NCBI GenBank assembly: GCA_022827245.1
Contig: JAJDTI010000066.1
Location: forward strand, 1 to 45,608
From: Pseudomonadales bacterium
Lineage (GTDB): Bacteria > Pseudomonadota > Gammaproteobacteria > Pseudomonadales > Azotimanducaceae
Length of the DNA: 45,608 bases
Direction of reading: 5' to 3'
The position numbers and the translations under genes are program-made. The notes beneath the pieces were generated by a model. It searched no databases. It was not told where the DNA came from and saw nothing but the letters and a program-made list of their open reading frames with translations. Positions 18,049-26,651 of this stretch are shown one piece after another (positions within the stretch are counted from its first letter, which is position 1; every line of letters begins with the position of its first letter).

Positions 18049-19770
18049 TCACGCCTTCGTGACGAGCAGGTCCTCCATCACCAGGAACTCCAGATCGCAC
18101 CCGAGGAACATCGTGAGTGCGTCGTCCGGCGTGCACACGATCGGTTCCCCGCGCCGGTTGAGCGAGGTGTTGAGCACCGCGGCGTTGCCCGTGCGCGCCT
18201 CGAGCGCCTCGATCAGGTCGTAGTAGCGCGGGTTCCAGCGGCGTTCGACCACCTGTACGCGCGCCGTCCCGTCGGCGTGCACCACCTCGGGGATGCGTCG
18301 CTTCCAGGCCTCCGCCACGTCGAAGGTCACCGTCATGAAGGGCGCCGGGTGATCCGTGCCGATGATGTACGGGGCCGCCCGGTCGAGGATCGACGGGCAG
18401 AACGGACGCCAGCGCTCGCGATACTTGATCTGGGCGTTGATGCGATCGGCGATGCCGGTGACGCTCGGGCAACCGAGGATGCTGCGCGCGCCGAGCGCCC
18501 GGGGGCCGAACTCCATGCGTCCCTGGAACCACGCGACCGGTTTCCCGGCGGCGAGCAGGTCGGCCGTCTCCGCGACGACGTCCGTCACCCTGCGGCATGC
18601 CACTCCCGCCCTCTGCCGCGCCGCGCGCTCGCAGGTCTCCGAGTCGAAGGCGGGGCCGAGGAACACGTGCTCCATCCTGGCGAGCCGGTCTCCGCCTTCG
18701 GCCGCGACCTGCGTGGCCGCTCCGAGCGCGGTGCCCGAGTCTCCGGCCGCGGGTTGCACGAACATTGCCTCGACGTCGGGACGCGCGAGGATCCTCTGGT
18801 TCAGCTTGACGTTGAGGGCGCCGCCCCCCGCCAGCACGATGTGTCCCGTCTCCGCCAGGACGTCGGACAGCCAGGCGTCGATCAGGCCGAGACAGCACTC
18901 CTGGTACAGCTCCTGCATGGCCGCCGCATAGTGGACGTAGGGTTCGTCCGCCGCATCGCCCCGGCGCGGGGGCCCGAGCCGGCGAACGAGGGCGCGGCCG
19001 AAGTAGCGGCCGCGGCCGTCCTCGCGATAGCGCCGCAGTCCGACGGTGTTGAGGAATCGCGTGTTGACCCGGAACCCTCGCCTGGTTCGGCGTACCAGCC
19101 CGGACAGGTCACAGGCGTCCGGCCGGCCGTAGGGCGCCATGCCCATGACCTTGTACTCCCCGTCCAGCATGTCGAAGCCGAGGTACTCGGTCATGGCGCC
19201 GTAGGCCCCCGGGAGGGAGTCGGGGTCGTAGAACTCCTTGCGCCCGTGGATGCGGCCGCCTTCGCCCACGCCCAGGAACGTGGTCGCGTACTCGCCCTTG
19301 CCGTCGATGCTGAGGATCGCCGTCTTCCGGTCGAAGCCCGAGAGGTGATAGGCGCTCGATGCGTGGGCGAGGTGATGCAGCACGGGCCGGAACGCCGTGC
19401 GGTCCCAGTCGATGCCGAGCGCCGCACCCGCTTCCAGCACGCGCCGCCGGTTGCGCCGGAAGCGCCGGTTGCCATTGACCAGCGCATCGAGCGCGCGGTC
19501 CGGCGCGTACCAGTGCCGCGCGGCGTATTGCCAGCGGCCGGGACCGAGGAGGCCGACCGGGGCGTAGGGAAACGCGACCGCATCGATGTCCTGCGCCCGC
19601 ACGCCCCCGGCCTCCAAGCAATAGCGCGCGGACTCGAGCGGCATCCGGCCCTGCGCGTGCTTCTCGCGGACGAAGCGTTCTTCTTCGGCGGCCGCCACGA
19701 TCTCCCCGTCGACCAGCAACGCCGCGGACGGGTCGTGGCCGAGCGCTCCAGAGAGCCCCAGGACGATCAC
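18049..19770 (-). CDS. Carbamoyltransferase (NodU/CmcH family), probably LPS-core modifying
   Basis: 573 residues. NodU-type enzymes transfer a carbamoyl group from carbamoyl phosphate, through a carbamoyl-adenylate, to a sugar hydroxyl. The N-terminal Kae1-like domain has VIVLGLSGALGHDPSAALLVDG, the metal motif VLHHLAHASSAY, ILSIDGKGEYAT and VMGMAPYG; the C-terminal domain has MEFGPRALGARSIL and NTSLNRRGEPIV. The start is a GTG that overlaps the kinase stop as GTGA (19767-19770). Lying at the end of the waaF-waaC-waaG-waaP series it corresponds in position to wapO of Pseudomonas aeruginosa, which carbamoylates the inner-core heptose; the same role here is inference. The frame is open upstream to 20370 but that is antisense noise over the kinase. 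Confidence 0.88.
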   Translation of the reverse strand: MIVLGLSGALGHDPSAALLVDGEIVAAAEEERFVREKHAQGRMPLESARYCLEAGGVRAQDIDAVAFPYAPVGLLGPGRWQYAARHWYAPDRALDALVNGNRRFRRNRRRVLEAGAALGIDWDRTAFRPVLHHLAHASSAYHLSGFDRKTAILSIDGKGEYATTFLGVGEGGRIHGRKEFYDPDSLPGAYGAMTEYLGFDMLDGEYKVMGMAPYGRPDACDLSGLVRRTRRGFRVNTRFLNTVGLRRYREDGRGRYFGRALVRRLGPPRRGDAADEPYVHYAAAMQELYQECCLGLIDAWLSDVLAETGHIVLAGGGALNVKLNQRILARPDVEAMFVQPAAGDSGTALGAATQVAAEGGDRLARMEHVFLGPAFDSETCERAARQRAGVACRRVTDVVAETADLLAAGKPVAWFQGRMEFGPRALGARSILGCPSVTGIADRINAQIKYRERWRPFCPSILDRAAPYIIGTDHPAPFMTVTFDVAEAWKRRIPEVVHADGTARVQVVERRWNPRYYDLIEALEARTGNAAVLNTSLNRRGEPIVCTPDDALTMFLGCDLEFLVMEDLLVTKA

Positions 19771-21101
19771 GCCGGCCCGTCCGCGCCTGTCCCGGGGGAC
19801 ACGGCCGCCCCGGCCGACACGCGCGCAAACGCGTCTGCGAATCGCGATGCGACGGGCGCCTCCCAGTTCGCGAGAAAGCGCTGCCGGTCCCCCGCGATCT
19901 CGCGCCGCGAGCGCGCGGGGCGCAGGGCGTCGAGATCGACCAGCGACACGGCGCCATCGCCGACGATGAAGTTGGACGCCTTGGTGTCCCGGTGGGTCAG
20001 GCCGTCCCGCGACAGGGCCTCGAACAGCCCGCCCACGGCGTCCGCCGTCGCGTCGTCCAGGCCGTGGCGGGCGACGTGGTCGTCGAGCGGTACGCCGCCC
20101 AGGTCTTCGAGTACCAGGTACGCCGGGCCGCGCCCCCTCGGGGTCACCAGGGCGACCGGCCGTGCCGTCGGGATGCTCCGGAAGCAGAGCCGATGACCGT
20201 TCACCCAGGCCCGTCGCGCCCGGCCCTGCTTGGCGTTGTACCGCTTCACGACGTAGCGCCGCGGCCCCGATTCCACGCACGCGACGGTGGCCGTGTTGCC
20301 GTCCTTCAGGCGCACCCCCGTTTCGACTGCGGCTTCGGGGGACGTGAGCAGGCGTTCCAGCTCCGGGCACACCGCCGCGCGTTCGTACACCACTTCGCGC
20401 CTTTCCTCACGCCGCACGTCGAACTGGCTGCAGGGCCGCAGCGTCTTGGCGAGAAAACGACGCACCCGCCGGCGCTGCATCCGCGCGACGGACCGGTGCA
20501 GGCGGCGGCATTCCCCCTCGTTCGTGCGCCAGTTCCTCGCCGCGCAGTACACGCGATAGCTCCCGTCGACGGTCGCGGCGTCCGCATCGAGCGCCGCCAA
20601 CTGGAGGGCGAGGCCAGCGACGCTCGCACGCCGGCCCATGCGGGCCCTGGCCACGGCGTCACCGTCCACGACGAAGACCCGGTCGCCCGCGACCACGAAG
20701 TTGCCGAGATGCGGATCGTCGTGACGGACGCCCGCCGCGTGCAGCGCCGCATTCAGCACGACGATCGCTTCGCCGTCCACGCGGGTTGCCCCGCGGGCGT
20801 GCACCCACTCGACGGCGATCCACCACCCTTCGTCGAAACGCCCTTCGGCGCGGATCCCGGGCGTCGGCACGCCCGCCGCCGCCAACAGCGACAACCCGCG
20901 CCGCTCCCGCCGAAAGCGACGCCGCGCCCCGGGACCGAAGAACGTCTTCACCGCCACGTCCCGTCCGTCCAGTCTGCCCCGCAGGACGCGCCGGCGCCCC
21001 GGCAGGTGGCGGAGGACCTCCAGGCACTCTATCGTGACCGCGCGGTCCCCGACCTGACCATGGAGCGGGAAGGGCGTCGGGCGGGAGTCGATGCCGCTCA
21101 C
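19767..21101 (-). CDS. Two-domain lipopolysaccharide kinase (InaA/Rfa-kinase type)
   Basis: 444 residues containing two protein-kinase-like modules. Module 1: K52 in DVAVKTFF, HDDPHLGN (127-134, pattern HxDxxxxN) and VFVVDGD (142-148). Module 2: K286 in YVVKRYN, E-containing LVLEDLGG, HRDTKASN (370-377) and VSLVDLD. Both modules retain the catalytic Asp and Asn, so neither looks dead. Kinases of this type phosphorylate core heptose or are needed for it. The start is a GTG overlapping the waaP stop as GTGA (21098-21101), and the gene in turn overlaps the carbamoyltransferase start. Upstream open frame to 21308 is rejected because it lies within waaP. The position resembles PA5006-PA5008 of Pseudomonas. 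Confidence 0.85.
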   Translation of the reverse strand: MSGIDSRPTPFPLHGQVGDRAVTIECLEVLRHLPGRRRVLRGRLDGRDVAVKTFFGPGARRRFRRERRGLSLLAAAGVPTPGIRAEGRFDEGWWIAVEWVHARGATRVDGEAIVVLNAALHAAGVRHDDPHLGNFVVAGDRVFVVDGDAVARARMGRRASVAGLALQLAALDADAATVDGSYRVYCAARNWRTNEGECRRLHRSVARMQRRRVRRFLAKTLRPCSQFDVRREERREVVYERAAVCPELERLLTSPEAAVETGVRLKDGNTATVACVESGPRRYVVKRYNAKQGRARRAWVNGHRLCFRSIPTARPVALVTPRGRGPAYLVLEDLGGVPLDDHVARHGLDDATADAVGGLFEALSRDGLTHRDTKASNFIVGDGAVSLVDLDALRPARSRREIAGDRQRFLANWEAPVASRFADAFARVSAGAAVSPGTGADGPA

Positions 21102-21910
21102 GTCGGCCGCGCGATCCCGTGCCGGACCGCCTTGTCGCGCAGCCGCCCCGCGCGTCGCTCCGCCCGACGCCACAGGCCGGGGTCCCTCGCGAGCGCTTCC
21201 CGCAGCGGCAGCCCGGTGTAGCGCGCGAGGAAACGGAACCGGTCCTTCCGGGACAGGCCGAGGTGCAGCGTGGAGAAGAGCAGCGCGGCGAGATCGCGGA
21301 GGACCCACCGGCGCGGCGTCCGGCGGCGCACCTGCGCCCGGTGCAGGTCGATGACCGCGAGGGCCGCCTCCCCGCGGGCGAGCGCCTCCGTGTCCGCGAG
21401 GACGTGACAGAGATAGTAGTCACGGTGGTTGACCCCGGCCGCGTGGAGCGCGCGCGTGAGGTCCGCCAACGCCCGCACCAGCCGGCGCCGCACGGCCGGC
21501 GGCGGGGGTGCGGTCGCCCATCCATCGGTGACGTCCTCGAGACTTGCGTACCCTTCGAGCGCATCGCAGACCACGAAAGAGCGCTCACGGGCCGGATTGC
21601 CTCCCCGCCTCCCGAACGCCGCCACCCGCGGCGCCCGGACGCCCTCCTCCGCCAGGCGCAGGCATGCGGCGTACTCGTGGCCAGACCCGGTGACGGGAGC
21701 CTTCCCGTTTGCCAGGTTCTTGAGGATCTCGCCCCACCCGACCCCCTCGTGGATCTTGGCGAAGTAGGCGGCCCCCCCCTCCTCGAAGCGGATCGTGCGA
21801 CGCGACGCAACCGCGCGAAAGGTCTCTCCGCGCAGGCTCCACACGACCTCGAACGGGTCGCGCCCCCGCCAGGCGGACTTCAGGTCGTCACGCAGATAGA
21901 GCTCGGCCAC
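21098..21910 (-). CDS. waaP: Lipopolysaccharide core heptose I kinase
   Basis: 270 residues (E. coli WaaP has 265). Phosphorylates O-4 of heptose I of the inner core in the cytoplasm, a modification important for outer-membrane stability. The kinase residues are visible: K52 in AYFAKIHEGVGWGEI, E79 in GHEYAAC, catalytic D164 in VNHRDYYLCH and D188 in AVIDLHRAQ. LKNLANGKAPVTGSGHE is a WaaP-specific stretch. It begins 22 bases inside the end of the WaaG-WaaG gene and overlaps the following kinase as GTGA, so it is embedded in a tightly coupled operon. Confidence 0.94.
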   Translation of the reverse strand: MAELYLRDDLKSAWRGRDPFEVVWSLRGETFRAVASRRTIRFEEGGAAYFAKIHEGVGWGEILKNLANGKAPVTGSGHEYAACLRLAEEGVRAPRVAAFGRRGGNPARERSFVVCDALEGYASLEDVTDGWATAPPPPAVRRRLVRALADLTRALHAAGVNHRDYYLCHVLADTEALARGEAALAVIDLHRAQVRRRTPRRWVLRDLAALLFSTLHLGLSRKDRFRFLARYTGLPLREALARDPGLWRRAERRAGRLRDKAVRHGIARPT

Positions 21911-24119
21911 GACGTTTCACGTGTTCCCCGATCAGCTCGACCACTCGCGCAGCGCCGTCGAAAGGCGTTTCCGCCACGTACCGCAAGGCGTTCTCGCGCC
22001 AGACCTCCCGCCGGCCTTCGTCGAGCGCATCGATCAGTGCCCGCTTGAACGCCTCGGCCTCGAAGGGCGCGTCGACCACGGTGCCCGCGGTGGCGTGCGA
22101 GACGAGCTCGCTGTGGCCGACGTCCGCGACGGTCAGGACAGGCAGTCCGGCCGCGAGCGCGTCGAGCACGGCGTGTCCCGCCAGGTCGCGGTACGCCGGA
22201 TACAGGAGGAGGTCGGCGCCCAGGTAACAGTGCCCGGCGTCGTTCGACGCGAAGCGGATACGGTCCAACAGGCCGAGTCCGGCCGCCATGGCGCGCGCGC
22301 CGGCGGGAGCGTCGAGCGCGACCAGGTGTATGCACCGTTTCCGGTCGTCCGGCAGCGCATCCACGGTCATCAGCACCCGTTCGAACCCGGCCGTCCCGAC
22401 GCTGAGCAGCACGCAGGCGTCATCGGACGCTCCCCAGTCCCTGCGCATGTCGGCCCGGGTGCGCGCCGGCCGGTCCCCGGGCGCCGGCCGAACCAGCGCC
22501 AGTGGAGCGAGGACCTCCGGTTTCGCGTCGTAGTGCTCCCGATGGTCCGCCGCCCACGACGCGTTGCGCGCGACGACCGTCGTGCCGCCGCCGAACGCCG
22601 CCTCCTCGGAGTACGCGAGCTGTCGAAACCGGGGCGTGCCGCGGTACAGGCGCGTCCTCAGGCGCTCCGCCTCCCGCAGCGCGCACGGTTCGGCGGGCAC
22701 GCACAGGTCGAGCCCCGGCATCTTGTTGAAGCCGACCACGCAGTGCACCGGGCTGCGCCGCAGCGCCCCCTGCACCCAACGCTCGAAGCGCTCGACGCGC
22801 TTGTGGCCCGTCATGGAGGCCACCGGGACGACCACCACGTCCGCCCCGGAGGCCGACCCGGCGGACACTTGCCAGGACATCGTGTACACGCGCACCTGCC
22901 AGCCCTTCCGGCGGCACGCCTCCGCGAGCGCGAGGAGGTCCCGGGAAACCCCGTCCTTTGGGGCGACCTCGTGCGCGCAGATCGCCACCGTGGGCTGGAT
23001 GTCGCCCCGCACGAAGCGCTCCATGAGGTCGGAGGCGACCCGCGCGCGGCCCCCGAGCGAGCCGCTCGCCGCAAGCCGGCGCCCGTTCTCGCTCCACGCC
23101 GCCCGCCGCGGGGAGGTGAGCACCTCCCGCGTTTCGCGGTTGAACCGGTCCTGGTCGAAGGGCGAGGACGACACGGTGCCCGCGTCGGCCTCTTCGACGT
23201 AAGGCGCAAAACCGCAGACATCGGTCACGAGAACGGGCAACCCCGCCGCCACCGCCTCCAGGATCACCACCCCGGCCGCCTCGTTGTACGCGGGCAGCAC
23301 CAGTGCGTCCGCGCCCTCGAGGATGCGCGGCACGTCGCCGCGACCACCGGCGAATCTCACCAGTCCGCGGACGCCCACCCGCGCCGCCAGCCGCTCGAAC
23401 GTGCGCCGGTTGTCGTCCCCCACCACCAGCAGGACCGTGTCGGTGCCGCTCCCCGCGAGGTCCGCGAGCGCGCGAATCGCCCGGTCGAGCCCCTTCGTGG
23501 CGAAACCGGACCCCACGAAGAGCAGGACGTGGTGGGCTTCGGGAATGTCGAATTCGCGCCGCAGCCATCCCGGTGCATCGGCTTCCTCCCCCCGGGCCGC
23601 ATCGTCTGGCTCCACGCCCGGTGGCAACGGGAAGAACCGCTCGTCCGGGGTGCCGTAGTAGCGCTTGAAGGTCGGCTGCTGGGCTGCCGCAACCGTCAGC
23701 ACCTTCACCGGGCGGTCCCCGTCGAACACGGCCCGCTCGAACCCGGCGAAGTGGCGGTAGCGGGGCAGCAGCCGGTAGTGCCAGCCGCGTTGATGCCGCG
23801 CCTTCTCCTCGTAGCAGGAATCGCCCGCGAGATAGACGTCGAGGCCCGGCATCTTGTTGAAGCCCACGACCAGATCGGCCGGCGACCGTTGCAGGTGCTC
23901 GCCGACCCAGCGGGCGAACCGGCGGTATCGCGCGGGATTGGTCAGCCCCCGCGCGGGCACTTCGATCTTCTCTACGCCCTCCGGCGGCTCTCCCTCCCAT
24001 CGCATGGCGTAGACCCGCACGGAGTGGCCGCGGCGCATGCACTCCTCCGCGATACCGGCCAGGTCACGCGCGACGCCGCCGTAGGGGAAGTACTTGAAGA
24101 TGCAGAAAGCGAGCTTCAC
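21888..24119 (-). CDS. Tandem WaaG-WaaG fusion glycosyltransferase (LPS core alpha-glucosyltransferase-like)
   Basis: 743 residues, twice the WaaG length (about 374). Module 1 (1-372) is a standard GT4 WaaG: FKYFPYGGVARD (8-19), VVGFNKMPGLDVY (84-96), CYEEKARHQRGWHYRLLPRYRHFA, GSGFATKG (203-210) and the EX7E pair E280/E288. Module 2 (375-743) repeats the plan: HEVAPKDGVSRD (383-394), VVGFNKMPGLDLC (461-473) and PAYRDLAGHAVLDALAAGLPVL, but both EX7E glutamates are Asp (D645, D653) and the phosphate-binding KG is missing (GTAGFERV, 575-582). WaaG adds the first outer-core hexose to heptose II. Module 2 may be inactive, structural or of changed specificity. The start is a GTG overlapping the upstream stop as GTGA (24116-24119). 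Confidence 0.9.
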   Translation of the reverse strand: MKLAFCIFKYFPYGGVARDLAGIAEECMRRGHSVRVYAMRWEGEPPEGVEKIEVPARGLTNPARYRRFARWVGEHLQRSPADLVVGFNKMPGLDVYLAGDSCYEEKARHQRGWHYRLLPRYRHFAGFERAVFDGDRPVKVLTVAAAQQPTFKRYYGTPDERFFPLPPGVEPDDAARGEEADAPGWLRREFDIPEAHHVLLFVGSGFATKGLDRAIRALADLAGSGTDTVLLVVGDDNRRTFERLAARVGVRGLVRFAGGRGDVPRILEGADALVLPAYNEAAGVVILEAVAAGLPVLVTDVCGFAPYVEEADAGTVSSSPFDQDRFNRETREVLTSPRRAAWSENGRRLAASGSLGGRARVASDLMERFVRGDIQPTVAICAHEVAPKDGVSRDLLALAEACRRKGWQVRVYTMSWQVSAGSASGADVVVVPVASMTGHKRVERFERWVQGALRRSPVHCVVGFNKMPGLDLCVPAEPCALREAERLRTRLYRGTPRFRQLAYSEEAAFGGGTTVVARNASWAADHREHYDAKPEVLAPLALVRPAPGDRPARTRADMRRDWGASDDACVLLSVGTAGFERVLMTVDALPDDRKRCIHLVALDAPAGARAMAAGLGLLDRIRFASNDAGHCYLGADLLLYPAYRDLAGHAVLDALAAGLPVLTVADVGHSELVSHATAGTVVDAPFEAEAFKRALIDALDEGRREVWRENALRYVAETPFDGAARVVELIGEHVKRRGRALSA

Positions 24120-24601
24120 CGGGCCTTGAGTTCGATCCTCGCCTGTTGTCCGCCGCCCATGTCCACCTCGATCACGAAGGTCTCGGGCTCCGGCCGGCTG
24201 TAGGTGAGGCTGCGGAAGGCCGCCTCGTCGCCCCCCTCGAAGGACACGCGGTTGTTCCCAAGCTCCCGCAGCGTGAGGGTCTGCGGACCTGGGGTCCTGG
24301 GCACGAACCCGGGGTCCCACTGCTGGATCCGGAGCACGAGGCTGTCGTTCTCTTCCTCGACCACTATCATCTCGACCATCGAGGTCTCGCCGTTCCCGGT
24401 CATCCGAACCAGCGATGCGATCGAACCGTCCGTCGGGAGGATCCAGTTCTCCTCGAGGGTCTGTCCTCCGCCTACCGGGCCCGCCCACGACCCGGTCATC
24501 CACGCCAGGTCGTCCACGGTCGGATGCTGGTCGGCGCCCGCGGACACCGCGCAGGCGAATGCGGCGGCCAGGGTCCAGCGAAGGGCTCGGGGATGGGGCA
24601 T
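24116..24601 (-). CDS. Exported DUF6265-like protein
   Basis: 161 residues. The ATG at 24601 is preferred over an upstream start at 24628 because AAGGAG lies 7 bases before it and it opens a clean signal peptide (MPHPRALRWTLAAAFACAVSAGA, cleavage near residue 23). The mature part begins with DDLAWMTGSWAG, continues with ENWILPTDGSIASLVRM and FEGGDEAAFRSLTYSRPE, the plan of the DUF6265 family (a small beta-barrel resembling lipocalins). Function is unknown. Its stop overlaps the WaaG-WaaG start as GTGA, so it is translated as the leading gene of that part of the LPS operon, although similar genes are usually scattered; an envelope role is only inferred. Confidence 0.7.
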   Translation of the reverse strand: MPHPRALRWTLAAAFACAVSAGADQHPTVDDLAWMTGSWAGPVGGGQTLEENWILPTDGSIASLVRMTGNGETSMVEMIVVEEENDSLVLRIQQWDPGFVPRTPGPQTLTLRELGNNRVSFEGGDEAAFRSLTYSRPEPETFVIEVDMGGGQQARIELKAR

Positions 24602-24656
24602 GAGGCGACTCCTTGACGGGAAAAGCACGGCACCTTACCCCATCGCCGGGCGATTC

Positions 24657-25682
24657 TCAGGCACCGGCCCGCGCTCGAAGGTCCGTCACCTTCGCCCAGA
24701 CCCGCTCCGGGTCGAGCGACGCGAAGCAGGGCGGCTGGACCGGTTCGCCTCCCCACGCGACGGCCGGACCCCGATACCGGCACGTGCGCGACAGGCAGGG
24801 CGAGCAGCCGATGTCCGACTGCAGGCCCACCGCCAGCGGCCCCCGGCAACCCGTCAGCCGCACATCGGTCGGGCCGTAGACAACGAGGGTCGGCCGGCCG
24901 AGCGCGGCAGCCAGGTGCGCCAGGCCGGTATCGACGCCCACCACCGCGGATGCCTCGCCGAGCATCGGTATGACCTCCTCGAGGGGCAGGGGAAGCGCCA
25001 CCTCGGCACCGTCCACCCGGGCGGCGACGGCCTCCGCGCGCCTCCTCTCCGCCTCGGACAGCCACGGCAGCACCGGCGTCAGTCCCGCGCCGACCGCGCG
25101 CGCCGCGATCTCGGCCCAGAAACGGTCGGGCCAGTGCTTCGTGTCCCAGGTGGTCCCGTGGACGAGCACGCAGGTGTTCCCGGTCTCGCCGCGGGGTTCG
25201 AGGCCGAACGCGGGCTCCCCGGTGGGGCGCTCGTACCCGAGCGCCGCCGCGAAGAGCGCGCGCATGCGCTCCACCGCGTGGCTTCCGCGCGACACCTCAA
25301 GGCGACGCGTGTACAGCGCGGCGGCCGCCGCCTCCCGGGCGCTCGCGCGATCGAAGCCGGCGTAGTCAGCGGACCGTGACCAGCGTCCCACGACGGCACT
25401 CTTGAGGAGACCCTGCGCGTCGAGCGCCAGGCCGTAGCGCTCCCGCCGCAGGGCGCGCCGAAACGCCCGCGCCTCCCCGAGGCTCCCCACGACGGACCGC
25501 CGCCAGCGACGCAAGGCCGCCGGGATCACGCGCCGCACGCCCCGGTGCAGCGCCGGAGCGGCCGCAAACCCTTCCTCGACCACCCAGTCGAAAGTAATGC
25601 CCTGCCGGGTCGCGTCCTCCACCGCGGGCAGCGTGTGCACGATGTCGCCGAGGGACGACAGCTTGATCAGGAGGACGTGCAC
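24657..25682 (-). CDS. waaC: ADP-heptose:LPS heptosyltransferase I
   Basis: 341 residues. GT9-family enzyme adding the first L-glycero-D-manno-heptose to Kdo2-lipid A. The start MHVLLIKLSSLGDIVHTLPAV holds catalytic D13; VHGTTWDTKHWP and AVVGVDTGLAHLAAALGRPTLVVYGPTD are the ADP-heptose-binding motifs, and ALDAQGLLKSAVVGRWS is WaaC-like. The GTG start lies 16 bases inside the waaF 3' end, showing they are one operon. The 29 bases after its stop separate it from the DUF6265 gene and show no terminator. Confidence 0.94.
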   Translation of the reverse strand: MHVLLIKLSSLGDIVHTLPAVEDATRQGITFDWVVEEGFAAAPALHRGVRRVIPAALRRWRRSVVGSLGEARAFRRALRRERYGLALDAQGLLKSAVVGRWSRSADYAGFDRASAREAAAAALYTRRLEVSRGSHAVERMRALFAAALGYERPTGEPAFGLEPRGETGNTCVLVHGTTWDTKHWPDRFWAEIAARAVGAGLTPVLPWLSEAERRRAEAVAARVDGAEVALPLPLEEVIPMLGEASAVVGVDTGLAHLAAALGRPTLVVYGPTDVRLTGCRGPLAVGLQSDIGCSPCLSRTCRYRGPAVAWGGEPVQPPCFASLDPERVWAKVTDLRARAGA

Positions 25683-26647
25683 GCGGCGATCTTTCCCAGC
25701 ACCCGAACCGGCGACAGGTCAACGAGGCAGCGCAGGTGGCCGAGCGGACAGGTGCGCTGGAAACAGGGGCTGCACGGCTGCGGTTCCCGCAGGACGACGG
25801 CGCGCTCGCCGAGCGGCGGCGTGAAGTCCGGCGACGTCGATCCGAACAGGGCGATCACGGGCCTGCCGAGTGCCGCCGCCACGTGCATGAGCCCCGAGTC
25901 GTTCGCCACCACGCAGTCCGTCTCCGAGAGCAGGTCGATCGCGGTGGCAAGGTCGGTGCGTCCCGCGAGGTTGACGGCCTCGGGCGCCCGTCCGGCGATG
26001 TCCTCGCAGAGCGGCCCCTCCTCTGCGCTCCCGAAGAGCCACACGGCCCTGCCCTCCCTCACGCAGGCCGCGGCCACCTCGGCGAAGTGTCTCACTGGCC
26101 ACCGCTTGGCCGGACCGAATGCGGCCCCGGGACACAGGGCGACGACCGGGCGTTCGTCCCCGAGGCCCAGCCGGTCACGCGCCTGGGCCAGGTTTCGCGG
26201 GTCGGCGCGCAGCTCGGGCGTGCCGCACGGGCCTCCGGCGAGCGCCGCGTACCGCTCGACGAGGCGCGGATACCGCTCCCGGTCGAGACGCCTCGCGTCG
26301 TTCAGCACCCCGTAGCGGTGTTCACCCAGCCAGCCGGTCCGGCGCGGGATCCGCGCAAACCAGGGCGCGAGCGCGGACTTGAAGGTGTTTGGTAGCACGA
26401 AAGCCTGCTCGAACCCGTGCGCGCGCAGCGACTGTCCGACCCGCCGGCGCTCCGCCAGCGCCAGCCGTCCGTGACCCGGCCGGAGCCGGTGGACGGCGTC
26501 GACGCCGGGCATGCGTTCGGCGACCGGCGCCGTCGCGGACGGCGCGAGCACGTGGACCGTCGCGCCCCTGTCCACGAGCGCAGCGACCAGGGGCTGCGCG
26601 AGCACCATGTCGCCGACCCAGGCCGGTCCGACGACGAGCGCCTTCAT
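25667..26647 (-). CDS. waaF: ADP-heptose:LPS heptosyltransferase II
   Basis: 326 residues. GT9 enzyme that adds heptose II to heptose I of the LPS inner core. Motifs: VGPAWVGDMVLAQPL with D13, PNTFKSALAPWFARIPRRTG, LCPGAAFGPAKRWP (characteristic of WaaF) and NDSGLMHVAAALGRPVIALFGSTSPDFTPPL. The C-terminal Cys-rich segment CSPCFQRTCPLGHLRC is common in WaaF. Four bases separate it from the ilvE stop upstream; it overlaps waaC downstream. Confidence 0.95.
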   Translation of the reverse strand: MKALVVGPAWVGDMVLAQPLVAALVDRGATVHVLAPSATAPVAERMPGVDAVHRLRPGHGRLALAERRRVGQSLRAHGFEQAFVLPNTFKSALAPWFARIPRRTGWLGEHRYGVLNDARRLDRERYPRLVERYAALAGGPCGTPELRADPRNLAQARDRLGLGDERPVVALCPGAAFGPAKRWPVRHFAEVAAACVREGRAVWLFGSAEEGPLCEDIAGRAPEAVNLAGRTDLATAIDLLSETDCVVANDSGLMHVAAALGRPVIALFGSTSPDFTPPLGERAVVLREPQPCSPCFQRTCPLGHLRCLVDLSPVRVLGKIAACTSS

Positions 26648-26651
26648 GGCG

